64,000 bases of DNA. It comes from JAICMB01 sp035295125. GTDB lineage: Bacteria > Acidobacteriota > Terriglobia > Bryobacterales > Bryobacteraceae. The translations under genes and the position numbers were made by a program. The number at the start of each line of letters is the position of its first letter. Position 1 is the first letter of the stretch. Location: assembly GCA_035295125.1 (NCBI GenBank), contig DATGJP010000063.1:136253-200252 (forward strand), read 5' to 3'. Below the pieces are notes generated by a model. The model was given only the letters and a program-made list of their open reading frames with translations. It was not told the DNA's origin and ran no database searches. This document shows positions 32,207 through 40,690 of this stretch, in pieces.

Positions 32207-34906
32207 ATGACCAAGGAAATGGTGATCTCGGCGAACCGCCACGAAACAAAGGTGGCGATTCTTGAAGACGATCAGTTGGTGGAAGTGTATTTTCAGCGCG
32301 CCAACGAGTACTCGCTGGCTGGCAGCATCCATAAAGGTAGAGTGACCCGGGTTTTGCCCGGAATGCAGTCTGCCTTCGTCGACCTGGGATTGGAACGGGA
32401 CACGTTCCTTTACGTCTCGGATTTCTTCGAGGAAAACGAAGAGTACGACAGGATACCGATAGCCGGCGAGCGGAATGAGCGGAGCGAACGAGGCGAACGG
32501 GGCGACCGTAGTGACCGTGGACGTCGGGAAGACCGCGTCCAGCCGCCTCCGAAGGAGGTTCCGCAGGAGGTTGCGGCTGCGCCGCTAGCCGAACTTGAAG
32601 TTGAGGAACCGGAGGTCGAAGCACCTGTCGAAGCGGCTGCCGTTCCGGTACCGCACGTAGTGCCCGTGGCGCCTGTGCCGCCCGTAGGGGAGGCAGCGCC
32701 GCCCGCCGAACGTCCTGAGTTTGATCGTGACCGCCGGCGAAGATCGCGCCGCCGCCGCAATCGAGGCCGTGGTTTTCCGGAATCCAAGTATGCATCGCCG
32801 GAGCGCGAACACGCTGCGGCACCCGCCCCCGAGCCCGTCGAGGAAGCTCCAGAGACGGGAGAAGACTTCACGGTCCTGCCTGGCGAGTCGCTGGCCAAGT
32901 ATCATCACACGGCCGTTTCTACATTGGACGAAGGCGAACAGGAGGAACTCGGTGTCGCATCTGCCGCGGAAGAGCATTCCATCGACCAGGCCATGACCGA
33001 GCCGGAACCCGTATCCGAGGCAGCACACGAGGAAGCCGCGGAGCCTGAACCGGAACCTGAACTGGAGGTCACCGCGTCGGTAATTGCCGAGTCCACTCCG
33101 CAGGAGCTTGCTTCGTCGGAACAGGCACACGAGGCTGCTGAAATTGCCGAGTTGATGGAAGAGGTTCGTGAGGATGTGAAGGCCGAGACGCTCGAGGAAC
33201 CTGCGATTCAGGAGCCCGTGAGCCAGGAGCATGAAGGCGTAGCCGAAGAGCCGGTCGCCGCCGCGGCGGAGCAAACTGCCGCCGAGGACGTCGCGCCGTC
33301 CGCGGAAGAAGCACTGGCTGAGGCCGCTGAAGCCGAAGAAATCAACGCGGAAGAGCCGGACCTGGAAGATGAAACCGATGCCGACGCCGAGGCGCTTGAA
33401 GCGGCCGAATTGGTCGCGGCGCTGGAAGAGCGAGCGGCCGAAGCTGCCGCAGCCGAAGCCGGAGAACATCACTCCGAGTCGGGACAGGCTAACGCCCCTG
33501 CTTCCGCGGCAGTACGCGAACAGGGCGGCCGTTACATGCATCGCGTGTCGCGGCGGCTTCGTCGCAAGATGCGCGGGCAGGGCGGCGGCCAAGGCCGTCC
33601 GGAACACGAACCGCGCCGCGAGCGCGAGCCAGAAGCGGCTGCCGCGGCACAGCCGGAACCCCCGAAAGCGGAATCGCGCAGCGTTGCACGCCCGGAAAAG
33701 GGTGCACCGCTGATCACCGACCTTCTGAAGGAAGGCCAGGAAATACTGGTTCAAATCGCCAAGGAGCCGCTGGGACAGAAAGGCGCACGCATTACGTCGC
33801 ACATTGCGTTGCCCGGGCGCTACGTAGTGTACATGCCAACGCTGGAGCACATGGGCGTTTCGCGCAAGATCGCCAGCGATGAAGAACGCGCGCGGCTGAA
33901 GAAAATTCTGCAGGCACACCGCCAGGGAATTTCCGGCGGCTTCATCGTTCGGACGGCCGGTGAGGGGAAGAGCGAAGACGATATCGCCTCCGACATGAAC
34001 TTCCTCTATAACCTGTGGATGGACATCCGTCAGAAGGCCGAAAAGAAGCCGGCTCCGCTGCTCCTGCATCACGACCTTGACATCGTGCAGCGGCTGCTGC
34101 GCGATCAGTTAACCGAGAGCTTCAAGTCCGTCTGGGTCGACAACGAGGACATGTACGAGAGCGTCCTGCGTTTTGCCCAGCGCTTCCAGCCGACGCTGGT
34201 TTCGCGCATCAAGCTGTACACGCGGCCCGCGCCGATCTTCGATGCCTTCAACGTCACCGCCGAACTCGAAAAGGCGTTGCGCCCGAAGGTGTGGCTGAAG
34301 TCGGGTGGTTACATCGTGATCAACCAGACCGAAGCCCTGGTGGCGATCGACGTGAACACCGGCAAGTATGTCGGCAAGTCGAATCGTCTCGAGGACACCA
34401 TCGTAAAGACCAATACAGAAGCCGTTAAGGAGATCGTCCGGCAGGTCCGGCTGCGCGATCTGGGCGGCATCATTGTGGTCGACTTCATCGACATGGACGA
34501 GCGCAAGAACCGCCAGAAGGTCATGCAGGCGCTCGAAGAAGCAATGCGCGCCGACAAAGCACCCTACAAAATTCTGCAGTTTAACGATTTTGGTCTGGTG
34601 GCGATTACACGCAAGCGGGTGAAACAGAGCCTCGAGCGGGCCCTTTGCGCGCCATGCGCCTATTGCGAAGGCGCTGGGTACGTCAAGAGCGTTCAAACCG
34701 TTATCGGCGAGATTCTGCAGGAAGCGCACAAGATTGTGAAAGCCGTCGACGGCGATAACGTGATGCTGCGCGTTCACCCTGACGTCGCAAAGACACTGAA
34801 ATCCAATCAAAATCATTATCTGGAAGAGTTAGAGGAGATTCTGCGCCGTCCCGTGCTCGTAAGAGGTGACCCGGCGCTCCATCACGAAAAGTTCGACCTG
34901 GCTTAG
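32207..34906 (+). CDS. rng: Ribonuclease E/G family endoribonuclease with a large internal charged insertion
   Basis: An 899-residue protein. The N-terminus (MTKEMVISANRHETKVAILE) and first half of the S1 domain (GSIHKGRVTRVLPGMQSAFVD, FLYVSDFF) are followed by about 410 residues of Glu/Ala-rich low-complexity sequence with Arg-rich patches (RRRSRRRRNRGRG; RRLRRKMRGQGG). The S1 domain then resumes (ITDLLKEGQEILVQIAKEPL, GARITSHIALPGRYVVYMP). The catalytic DNase-I-like core has both metal-binding Asp (LVAIDVNTG, IIVVDFIDMD), and the zinc link appears as APCAYCEGAG. It ends soon after the core, without a C-terminal scaffold. It processes rRNA precursors and decays mRNA. It follows rodA, a common order in Acidobacteria and Proteobacteria. 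Confidence 0.94.
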   Translation: MTKEMVISANRHETKVAILEDDQLVEVYFQRANEYSLAGSIHKGRVTRVLPGMQSAFVDLGLERDTFLYVSDFFEENEEYDRIPIAGERNERSERGERGDRSDRGRREDRVQPPPKEVPQEVAAAPLAELEVEEPEVEAPVEAAAVPVPHVVPVAPVPPVGEAAPPAERPEFDRDRRRRSRRRRNRGRGFPESKYASPEREHAAAPAPEPVEEAPETGEDFTVLPGESLAKYHHTAVSTLDEGEQEELGVASAAEEHSIDQAMTEPEPVSEAAHEEAAEPEPEPELEVTASVIAESTPQELASSEQAHEAAEIAELMEEVREDVKAETLEEPAIQEPVSQEHEGVAEEPVAAAAEQTAAEDVAPSAEEALAEAAEAEEINAEEPDLEDETDADAEALEAAELVAALEERAAEAAAAEAGEHHSESGQANAPASAAVREQGGRYMHRVSRRLRRKMRGQGGGQGRPEHEPRREREPEAAAAAQPEPPKAESRSVARPEKGAPLITDLLKEGQEILVQIAKEPLGQKGARITSHIALPGRYVVYMPTLEHMGVSRKIASDEERARLKKILQAHRQGISGGFIVRTAGEGKSEDDIASDMNFLYNLWMDIRQKAEKKPAPLLLHHDLDIVQRLLRDQLTESFKSVWVDNEDMYESVLRFAQRFQPTLVSRIKLYTRPAPIFDAFNVTAELEKALRPKVWLKSGGYIVINQTEALVAIDVNTGKYVGKSNRLEDTIVKTNTEAVKEIVRQVRLRDLGGIIVVDFIDMDERKNRQKVMQALEEAMRADKAPYKILQFNDFGLVAITRKRVKQSLERALCAPCAYCEGAGYVKSVQTVIGEILQEAHKIVKAVDGDNVMLRVHPDVAKTLKSNQNHYLEELEEILRRPVLVRGDPALHHEKFDLA

Positions 34907-34935
34907 CGTTGGAATCAATCGGAGAGGACAAGTTC

Positions 34936-35805
34936 ATGACGCAATACGCACATCCTGAAGTTCTGGTCAATACATCGTGGACCGCTGAACACGCCCACGA
35001 CAATAACGTCCGTGTAGTGGAGGTTGACGTCGACACCAAGGCGTACGACGAAGGTCACGTTCCCGGCGCGATTGCCTGGGCTTGGAATACGCAACTGTGC
35101 GACACAACCGTTCGCGACATTCTGCCCAAGTCGCAGTTCGAGAAGCTCATGACGGATTCGGGAATCGCGAATGACACTACCGTCGTGCTGTACGGCGACA
35201 GCAACAACTGGTTTGCCGCATGGGCGTTCTGGCAAATGAAGATCTACGGCCACAACGATGTCCGCATCATGGATGGCGGTCGCAAGAAATGGCTCTCCGA
35301 GCAGCGCGATATGGAAACAACCTCAGCGCAGGCGCACCCCGCAGCCGCGCCGTACAAAGCCTCCGATCCCGACCTTTCGTTGCGTGCTTTCCTGCCACAA
35401 GTCCAGGCGGCGAGCAAGGCCGGCAACGTGGTCATGATCGATGTTCGCAGCCCGCAGGAATTCACCGGCGAGATTCTGGCTCCTCCGGGTCTTCCCGAGA
35501 CCTGCCAGCGCGGCGGTCACATCCCCGGCGCGCACAACGTTCCGTGGGGTAAAGCGTGCAACGACGACGGGACCTTTAAATCTCTTGACGAACTGAAGCA
35601 GCTTTATGGCGGCTCGGGAGTGACCGGGGCCGAACCCGTGATCGCCTATTGCCGCATCGGTGAACGGTCGAGCCACACGTGGTTCGTCCTGAAATATCTA
35701 CTCGGTATCGACAAAGTGACCAACTACGACGGTTCCTGGACCGAATGGGGCAACCTGGTGGGCGCTCCCGTGGAGAAGGGTTCCGCTAAAGGCGCGCAGG
35801 CATGA
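34936..35805 (+). CDS. Thiosulfate/3-mercaptopyruvate sulfurtransferase (tandem rhodanese)
   Basis: A 289-residue protein of two rhodanese domains. The N-terminal, inactive one spans about 8-130 (YDEGHVPGAIAWAW, VLYGDSNNWFAAWAFW, IMDGGRKKWL); the C-terminal one has VVMIDVRSPQEFTGE, GHIPGAHNVPW and the active-site loop AYCRIGERSSHTWFVLKY with the persulfide-forming Cys. The CRIGERS loop favours thiosulfate as donor. No signal peptide, so cytoplasmic. The ATG at 34936 has GGAGAGGA ending 7 nt upstream. It overlaps the next small gene by 4 bp. Confidence 0.93.
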   Translation: MTQYAHPEVLVNTSWTAEHAHDNNVRVVEVDVDTKAYDEGHVPGAIAWAWNTQLCDTTVRDILPKSQFEKLMTDSGIANDTTVVLYGDSNNWFAAWAFWQMKIYGHNDVRIMDGGRKKWLSEQRDMETTSAQAHPAAAPYKASDPDLSLRAFLPQVQAASKAGNVVMIDVRSPQEFTGEILAPPGLPETCQRGGHIPGAHNVPWGKACNDDGTFKSLDELKQLYGGSGVTGAEPVIAYCRIGERSSHTWFVLKYLLGIDKVTNYDGSWTEWGNLVGAPVEKGSAKGAQA

Positions 35806-36026
35806 AACCCGAGGATTATTCCGAGCGCACCGTTGAAGTGGACGGCTGGCCCGTCCATCTCGTCACCTACCGGCTTGAGGGTAAGTATCACTGCAAAGCG
35901 GATAACGTATCGCCCGGCGCAAACCTGGCGCGTATTGTCGCCGATACCAGGGAAGAAGCCGAAGACAAAGCTCTCGCACGCGCGAAAGAGCTGCTCGGCC
36001 GGACCCGCCGCCACCCGGTTCAGTAA
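35802..36026 (+). CDS. Small conserved-looking protein of unknown function
   Basis: A 74-residue soluble protein beginning MKPEDYSERTVEVDGWPVHL. It overlaps the rhodanese stop codon (ATGA), which strongly suggests translational coupling. The sequence predicts a beta-rich first half (VHLVTYRLEGKYHCKAD) and an amphipathic helix at the end (TREEAEDKALARAKELLG). No known motif was recognised; a helper role for the sulfurtransferase is only inference from the coupling. Confidence 0.75.
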   Translation: MKPEDYSERTVEVDGWPVHLVTYRLEGKYHCKADNVSPGANLARIVADTREEAEDKALARAKELLGRTRRHPVQ

Positions 36027-36074
36027 CGCCAAAGTTACATCCCAAGTGGGGCCTGACGTGCATGCCATCGAGGC

Positions 36075-36872
36075 ATGGCGGCAATTGTCTGGAAGGGCTA
36101 CATCAGCTTCGGTCTCGTATCTTTTCCCGTACGGCTTTTCTCAGCGGCGCGGGCTGAAACCATTCATTTCCACATGCTTCACCGCAAGGATCTCTCGCGT
36201 CTGAAAGAGGTCTGGTACTGCGCCAAGGAGAACAAGCCTGTCGAGCGCTCGGAAATCGTGAAGGGTTTCGAGCTCGAGAAAAATGACTATGTCGTGGTAG
36301 AGGATAAGGACGTAAAAGCGATAGCGCCACCCACGGCCACCACAATGGACGTGCTTCAGTTCGTAGCGTCGGACGACGTCGACCCCATCTATTTCGAACG
36401 TTCCTACTATGTGACGCCGGACGAGAAGGTGGATAAGCCTTACGCGCTATTCCTCGAGGCCCTCCGCGAGAGTAAGCAGTCCGCGATCGCGCAACTGACG
36501 ATGCACGGCCGCGAGAATGCCGTCTTAATTCGTGCTGTTAAGGAGGGGCTGATTCTCCACACCCTTTTCTATCCCGATGAGTTGCACAAAGCCAATCGAA
36601 AAGCAGGAAGCCCGAACGGGAAACTCAATCGCAAGGAACTCGACCTCGCGAAGAGCCTGATCGAGAAGCTTTCCGCTCCCTTCCAGCCTGAGCAGCTCCA
36701 CGATACGTATCGAGAGAATCTGGAGAAGTTGATTGAAAAGAAGAAGAAGGGTCAAAAGATCACGCCGATCCGGCAGCCGAAGCGCGCACCAGTGACTGAT
36801 CTGATGGAAGCGCTCAAGCAAAGCCTGAAGTCGTCGGCATCCGGCAAAACCAAGCGGCGCAAAGCCGCTTAA
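36075..36872 (+). CDS. ku: Non-homologous end-joining protein Ku
   Basis: A 265-residue bacterial Ku. Signature segments are AAIVWKGYISFGLVSFPVRL, RVWYCAKENKPVERSEIVKG-like LKEVWYCAKENKPVERSEI, DPIYFERSYYVTPDE, YALFLEALRESKQSAIAQL and LHTLFYPDEL, with a short Lys/Arg-rich C-terminus (KTKRRKAA) as in many Ku proteins. The homodimer rings DNA ends and recruits LigD. No LigD or polymerase gene is present in the window. It stands 48 bp after the small protein and is followed by a perfect hairpin. Confidence 0.96.
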   Translation: MAAIVWKGYISFGLVSFPVRLFSAARAETIHFHMLHRKDLSRLKEVWYCAKENKPVERSEIVKGFELEKNDYVVVEDKDVKAIAPPTATTMDVLQFVASDDVDPIYFERSYYVTPDEKVDKPYALFLEALRESKQSAIAQLTMHGRENAVLIRAVKEGLILHTLFYPDELHKANRKAGSPNGKLNRKELDLAKSLIEKLSAPFQPEQLHDTYRENLEKLIEKKKKGQKITPIRQPKRAPVTDLMEALKQSLKSSASGKTKRRKAA

Positions 36873-36897
36873 GACCGCTTAAGATACGAGCCCCGTG

Positions 36898-36920
36898 GGA
36901 CAGGCATTAAAAGCCTGTCC
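36898..36920 (+). terminator. Perfect hairpin after ku, probable terminator
   Basis: GGACAGGC (36898-36905) and GCCTGTCC (36913-36920) are an exact 8-bp inverted repeat with a 7-nt loop, 25 bp after the Ku stop. No T-run follows, so it may be a rho-aided terminator or an mRNA 3'-end stabiliser. Confidence 0.6.
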
Positions 36921-36940
36921 GACTTCCGCCACGAGCAGCG

Positions 36941-37168
36941 TTAGCGGCGCGCATCCATTCTGCGGGCTCGCCGGATCATTTCATCCAGCCAATCGATCCC
37001 CGAGTCGGGAACGCGCAACTGAATCGCTGCATACGCACGTAACGGCATCACCTCGCCATCTGCCGATTCATAGATCATCGGCATGGGAACTGACGACGAA
37101 TCCGGCTTCGGAATGCGAAACGGATGTGGCACTTCGGGAGGAAACCCCGCTTTAACCCTGGCAGGCAT
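36941..37168 (-). CDS. Small hypothetical protein
   Basis: A 75-residue reading frame with GAGG about 10 nt upstream of its ATG, 22 bp after the preceding same-strand gene. The protein is proline-rich at first (PPEVPHPFRIPKP) and ends in a basic amphipathic helix (WLDEMIRRARRMDARR). No family was recognised. The reading frame and spacing make it a plausible gene, not a certain one. Confidence 0.45.
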   Translation of the reverse strand: MPARVKAGFPPEVPHPFRIPKPDSSSVPMPMIYESADGEVMPLRAYAAIQLRVPDSGIDWLDEMIRRARRMDARR

Positions 37169-37190
37169 ATCTGACTACCTCTATGAACAA

Positions 37191-37547
37191 CTATTTCAGT
37201 TTGAGATTGATCGTCGCCGCTTTTCGGCCATCGTAAATGCTGAGCGTCTTTGAGCTGCTGGCGGTCCCATTGTGATCCGCCTTCAGTTCATAGTCCACGT
37301 TTGTGCTTAAGCCGGCGAAATGATACTTCCCATCTTCATGCGTGATATATGACCGGATCTGGAGCGTCTTTGTGTCCTTCAACTGCACCACAGCGCCCGT
37401 AACCGGCTGGTCGCCGGCATCTGTCACGACGCCCTCGACCGAGCGCGTATTGGCATCCTCATTCAGCTTCTTCTTGCCTTGGGCCATCAAGCCGAAGCTC
37501 AACAGGCAGACCACCAGCAAGCCAGCTAAAAGAGTCTTCATTTTCAT
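37191..37547 (-). CDS. Secreted carboxypeptidase-regulatory-like (Ig-fold) small protein
   Basis: A 118-residue protein with a signal peptide (MKMKTLLAGLLVVCLLSFGLMAQ) and one carboxypeptidase-regulatory-like beta-sandwich: VEGVVTDAGDQPVTGAVVQL, DGKYHFAGLSTNVDYELKA. In Acidobacteria such stand-alone domains are common in the periplasm; function unknown. GAGGA lies 7 nt upstream of the ATG. It is separated by 13 bp from a similar protein upstream, so the two are probably co-transcribed. Confidence 0.85.
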   Translation of the reverse strand: MKMKTLLAGLLVVCLLSFGLMAQGKKKLNEDANTRSVEGVVTDAGDQPVTGAVVQLKDTKTLQIRSYITHEDGKYHFAGLSTNVDYELKADHNGTASSSKTLSIYDGRKAATINLKLK

Positions 37548-37560
37548 GGGGGGTCCTCGT

Positions 37561-37956
37561 CTACTTGGATTCTGCGGGTAAAGTTAAAGTTACATCCACC
37601 CGCACTTCACCGTCAATGTCGGCGGTCTTTTGCTGTTCCGTGAACCCCTTCGCGCGAGCCTTGATGATATAGTGCATGGCCGTCGGAGGAACGCGAAATG
37701 CAAACTCACCGCGCGAGTCCGACACGGCGGTTGTGTTGCGAATCTTCACAGGGGTTTGTCCGGGTTGCGCTTCCGGCACGAGAGTTAAGTCAGCTCCCGG
37801 CAACGCAAACCCGGATTCCCGAAAAACTGTGCCGGCCACAATCGCAAATGGCTGAGCGTCCTTCTTAGCGTGCTTTTGAGCCGGCGAACCGAGGGAAATC
37901 GAGAGCGCGGCTGCAAGCAGCAAGACCGCCCTACTTCCATTCCTCCTCTTCCTCAT
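37561..37956 (-). CDS. Secreted carboxypeptidase-regulatory-like small protein
   Basis: A 131-residue protein with a signal peptide (RAVLLLAAALSISLGSPAQ) and a single carboxypeptidase-regulatory-like domain (IVAGTVFRESGFALPGADLT, DSRGEFAFRVPP, YIIKARAKGFTEQQ). It resembles the next gene in fold but not closely in sequence. The first 26 bp overlap the end of the acidic zinc-ribbon gene, so the three genes likely share a transcript. Function unknown. Confidence 0.82.
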   Translation of the reverse strand: MRKRRNGSRAVLLLAAALSISLGSPAQKHAKKDAQPFAIVAGTVFRESGFALPGADLTLVPEAQPGQTPVKIRNTTAVSDSRGEFAFRVPPTAMHYIIKARAKGFTEQQKTADIDGEVRVDVTLTLPAESK

Positions 37957-38167
37957 CCTCTTCCTCGTCTTCGTCCTCTTCTTCGTCGTAATCGAAGTCT
38001 TCTTCCTCTTCCTCGTCTTCCTCGTCGTCAGCTGCCTCCAACTCGAGCGGGTCGAGGCTGACCACGTTCAAGTCGGTGCCGCATTCGTCGCACGTTATCG
38101 TATCGCCTTCATCCAGCTCATCTTCTTCAACGTCGATCACTGCGTCACAATTCGGACAATTGACCAT
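37931..38167 (-). CDS. LysW-like zinc-ribbon protein with a long acidic tail
   Basis: A 78-residue protein. Residues 1-45 match LysW, the amino-group carrier protein: CPNC and CDECG zinc knuckles, then VVSLDPLELEA. Authentic LysW ends in an EDWGE-type tail whose last Glu carries the substrate. Here the tail is instead about 30 Asp/Glu/Tyr residues ending EEEEEWK, with no terminal Glu. It may be a LysW paralogue used as an acidic scaffold or metal-binding protein rather than a lysine or arginine biosynthesis carrier; no lys/arg biosynthetic genes are nearby. Confidence 0.8.
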   Translation of the reverse strand: MVNCPNCDAVIDVEEDELDEGDTITCDECGTDLNVVSLDPLELEAADDEEDEEEEEDFDYDEEEDEDEEEDEEEEEWK

Positions 38168-38220
38168 CTTGTTTCCTCCCAGGTACTAAGTGAATGCTAC
38201 AAGTTCCGCCGCCGGGTGCA

Positions 38221-38730
38221 CTACGCCTTCGCCTTGGCTTGCCGCCGGCGGGTTGTGGCCGGTACGAGGCCCTTCAAACGAAGATACAAGAAAAGTTGAG
38301 ATCGGTGTGTAAGCTCGTGCTCCTTGATGTACTGCAGCATTTCCAGCCGCGTCACCTGTAAACCATCCATACGAGTAATCATGCCGCTGAAGAACTCCGG
38401 TGGCTGTGCCGCGAGCGCGGTGCAGCGCTTCGCCAGTTCCGAACGCAACAAGGCCGCTAATTCCGTGGGAGTCTCATGAGCCGGAATCTCGTCAATGTAC
38501 TTCTTCAGCGACGCCCGGAACTCGGGCGTGGAAAAGTTGTCGCCGCCGGCCAGTAACAGACCGGTTAACGCCTGACCGGCATTTAAAATGTGCGTTGCAA
38601 TCTCACCAAACGACATGACGTCAAGCGCGGGCTTGAAACCAAAATCGTCAGACGGGAATTCCTCAACCGCTACTGCCGTGTCTTCGCGCACCGTTTTCCA
38701 CGTGTCCAGGACGGCTTCTACTCGTACCAT
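38221..38730 (-). CDS. DinB family protein
   Basis: A 169-residue four-helix-bundle protein of the DinB/YfiT type. Recognisable parts are VLDTWKTVREDTAVAVEEF, GEIATHILNAGQALTGLLL (first metal-ligand His) and YIKEHELTHRSQLFLYLRLKGLVP (the HxxxH pair near the C-terminus). These proteins bind a divalent metal and often act as thiol-dependent transferases or hydrolases. It is divergent from the kinase gene by 74 bp; no partner indicates a specific reaction. Confidence 0.88.
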   Translation of the reverse strand: MVRVEAVLDTWKTVREDTAVAVEEFPSDDFGFKPALDVMSFGEIATHILNAGQALTGLLLAGGDNFSTPEFRASLKKYIDEIPAHETPTELAALLRSELAKRCTALAAQPPEFFSGMITRMDGLQVTRLEMLQYIKEHELTHRSQLFLYLRLKGLVPATTRRRQAKAKA

Positions 38731-38804
38731 AGATCCATTATTAGCACGAGGTGTTGCGAAAGTTGATCGCAGTCCGAGGCGGTGTGTAACACTGGTGGAG
38801 TAGC

Positions 38805-40598
38805 ATGGTCGGGCGCACCATTCTGCAGTACCAACTACTCGAAAAACTGGGCGCGGGTGGCATGGGCGAGATCTATAAAGCTCAGGACACCCGGCTCAAC
38901 CGCACGGTTGCGATCAAACTCCTGAGCCTTGCCAATGCGGGCGATCCCGAGCGCCGCCGCCGCTTTATACAGGAGGCGCAAGCCGCGTCGGCTCTTAATC
39001 ACCCGAACATCATTACCATCCACGACATCGTTACCGACGAGGGCTCGCAGTTCATGGTGATGGAGTTCGTCGCCGGGAAGACGCTGGCCGAGTTGATCCC
39101 CGCGGGCGGCATTGGCGTGCAGCAGTCATTAACCTATGCCGTCCAGATGGCGTCAGCTCTGGAAGCCGCCCACGCGGCCCGAATCATTCATCGCGACCTG
39201 AAACCGGGCAACGTTATGGTGACGGATTCCGGCCTGGTCAAGATCCTCGATTTCGGGCTCGCAAAACTCAGCCAGGCAGGCCCGGTGACCCTCGCCGGCG
39301 ACGAAACGAAGACAATCGCGCCTGCGCCGATGACGGTGGAGGGCTCGATCATCGGAACCGTCAGCTACATGTCGCCGGAGCAGGCCCAAGGCAAAGCTGT
39401 CGACGCGCGCTCCGACATTTTCTCGTTTGGCGTCCTGCTCTATGAAATGCTGACAGGCCGGCGCGCGTTCTCCGGCGACTCGACGTTACTAACGCTCAGC
39501 TCCATCCTGCGGGACGAAGTGAAGCCGGTCTCCCAGGAATTGCGCATTCCGCCAGAACTCGACCAGCTCATCCTGCGTGCTCTACAGAAGGATCCGAATC
39601 AACGTTGGCAGTCAATGAAGGAGGTCCTTGCCGTCCTCGCCGCGGTAAAGCAGCGGATCGACTCCGGGATCTTATACCCGCAGGCGCCGCCCCAGCCGCG
39701 AAGGGGACGCAAGATCGCTCTTGTCGCCGCCGCCGCAATCGTGATCGCCGGGCTCGCCATCGGCGCGTGGGGACTTTCCCATCGGCAGCCCGCGGCCGCC
39801 CCGATATCGCAAACCGTAGCACCCCCGCAGCCCGCCACCGCGCAACAGCCCGTCTCCACGCCGGACGACAGCAATGTGCTCACCAACCAGGGCGTTATTG
39901 AGATGGTCGAGGCTAAGGTCTCGCCGACCCTCATCATCGAGCAGATTCGATCATCCAAGACGAAGTTCGACCTTTCGACGCCCGAGATCATCCGGCTCAC
40001 GAAGGCCGGCGTTCCCGACGCTGTGATCGAAGTGATGCGGAATCCCAAAAAGGCCATCGCTTCAGCCGCGACGCCCAAGCCTGCCTCGCCGCAACAAGAT
40101 TCATCCCAACCACCCGCGCCGCAACCACCTGCTCCCGAGACTGCAAAACCAGCACTCCCCACCATGCCGGATGTCGCAATACCGAACATCAACCTTCCAG
40201 GAGTGGACGCCGAAGCGATTCTCGCCAGTATGCCGATCTTCATTAGCCTGGACGAGGATGTTCCCGCCAACGCGGCCCCGGGTCGTCCCCTGCGGTTTAC
40301 CGTTGCTCGCGCTTTCCACGTCAGGGGTGGTGAATTGATTGGTAAGGGCACGAGGATAACCGGCAAAGTCGTGGAGGGCAAGCCTGGCGTGTTTGCGTTT
40401 GAGCTGAATCCTGTTGACACTGCCGACGGCCGGCATATCAGGCTCCACGTGCCGCCGAATCCCGCCCCGATCGGCTATTTCCCTCATCCCAAGGAACTCG
40501 CCGCCACTGCGGGAACCCTGTACCTCGTCCACCCGGGCGGACCACGCCCAGGCGGACCTCACGGCAGACGGGAGAACCCGCAAGAACCCCAGTTTTAG
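38805..40598 (+). CDS. Ser/Thr protein kinase, transmembrane, with novel-looking periplasmic part
   Basis: A 597-residue protein. Residues 8-275 are a kinase with GAGGMGEIYKA, VAIKLL, IIHRDLKPGNVM, DFGLA and SPEQ. A Pro/Arg segment and membrane helix (IALVAAAAIVIAGLAIGAWG, about 305-325) separate it from the periplasmic part. There, residues of about 362-415 (QGVIEMVEAKVSPTLIIEQI, STPEIIRLTKAGVPDAVIEV) form a helical two-repeat module seen in other acidobacterial secreted proteins. After a Pro/Ala linker, a beta-rich region follows (FISLDEDVPANAAPGRPLRF, GELIGKGTRITGKVVEGKPG). GGAG lies 6 nt before the ATG. Confidence 0.88.
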   Translation: MVGRTILQYQLLEKLGAGGMGEIYKAQDTRLNRTVAIKLLSLANAGDPERRRRFIQEAQAASALNHPNIITIHDIVTDEGSQFMVMEFVAGKTLAELIPAGGIGVQQSLTYAVQMASALEAAHAARIIHRDLKPGNVMVTDSGLVKILDFGLAKLSQAGPVTLAGDETKTIAPAPMTVEGSIIGTVSYMSPEQAQGKAVDARSDIFSFGVLLYEMLTGRRAFSGDSTLLTLSSILRDEVKPVSQELRIPPELDQLILRALQKDPNQRWQSMKEVLAVLAAVKQRIDSGILYPQAPPQPRRGRKIALVAAAAIVIAGLAIGAWGLSHRQPAAAPISQTVAPPQPATAQQPVSTPDDSNVLTNQGVIEMVEAKVSPTLIIEQIRSSKTKFDLSTPEIIRLTKAGVPDAVIEVMRNPKKAIASAATPKPASPQQDSSQPPAPQPPAPETAKPALPTMPDVAIPNINLPGVDAEAILASMPIFISLDEDVPANAAPGRPLRFTVARAFHVRGGELIGKGTRITGKVVEGKPGVFAFELNPVDTADGRHIRLHVPPNPAPIGYFPHPKELAATAGTLYLVHPGGPRPGGPHGRRENPQEPQF

Positions 40599-40615
40599 CT
40601 TTCGCGGGGAACACG

Positions 40616-40690
40616 ATGGTGAAAACGTGGGTGACTTGTGCGATTGGAGCCTGCGTTCTGATCGCCCCCGGGATCGCCGCAACGGATCAC
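40616..40690 (+). pseudogene. Orphan signal peptide: 5' stump of a lost secreted-protein gene
   Basis: Beginning 17 bp after the kinase stop, the frame MVKTWVTCAIGACVLIAPGI then AATDH is a good signal peptide with an ATG start. After about 25 codons it runs antisense into the convergent TPR gene and turns into meaningless sequence up to 40828. It looks like the first part of a secreted protein that was cut by a rearrangement. Confidence 0.5.

Noticed and set aside
32585..34072. 495-codon antisense frame within the RNase E/G gene
   Set aside because: It is the shadow of the Glu/Ala-rich insertion; the translated protein is Phe/Arg/Leu-rich noise, and the sense protein is clearly conserved on both sides.
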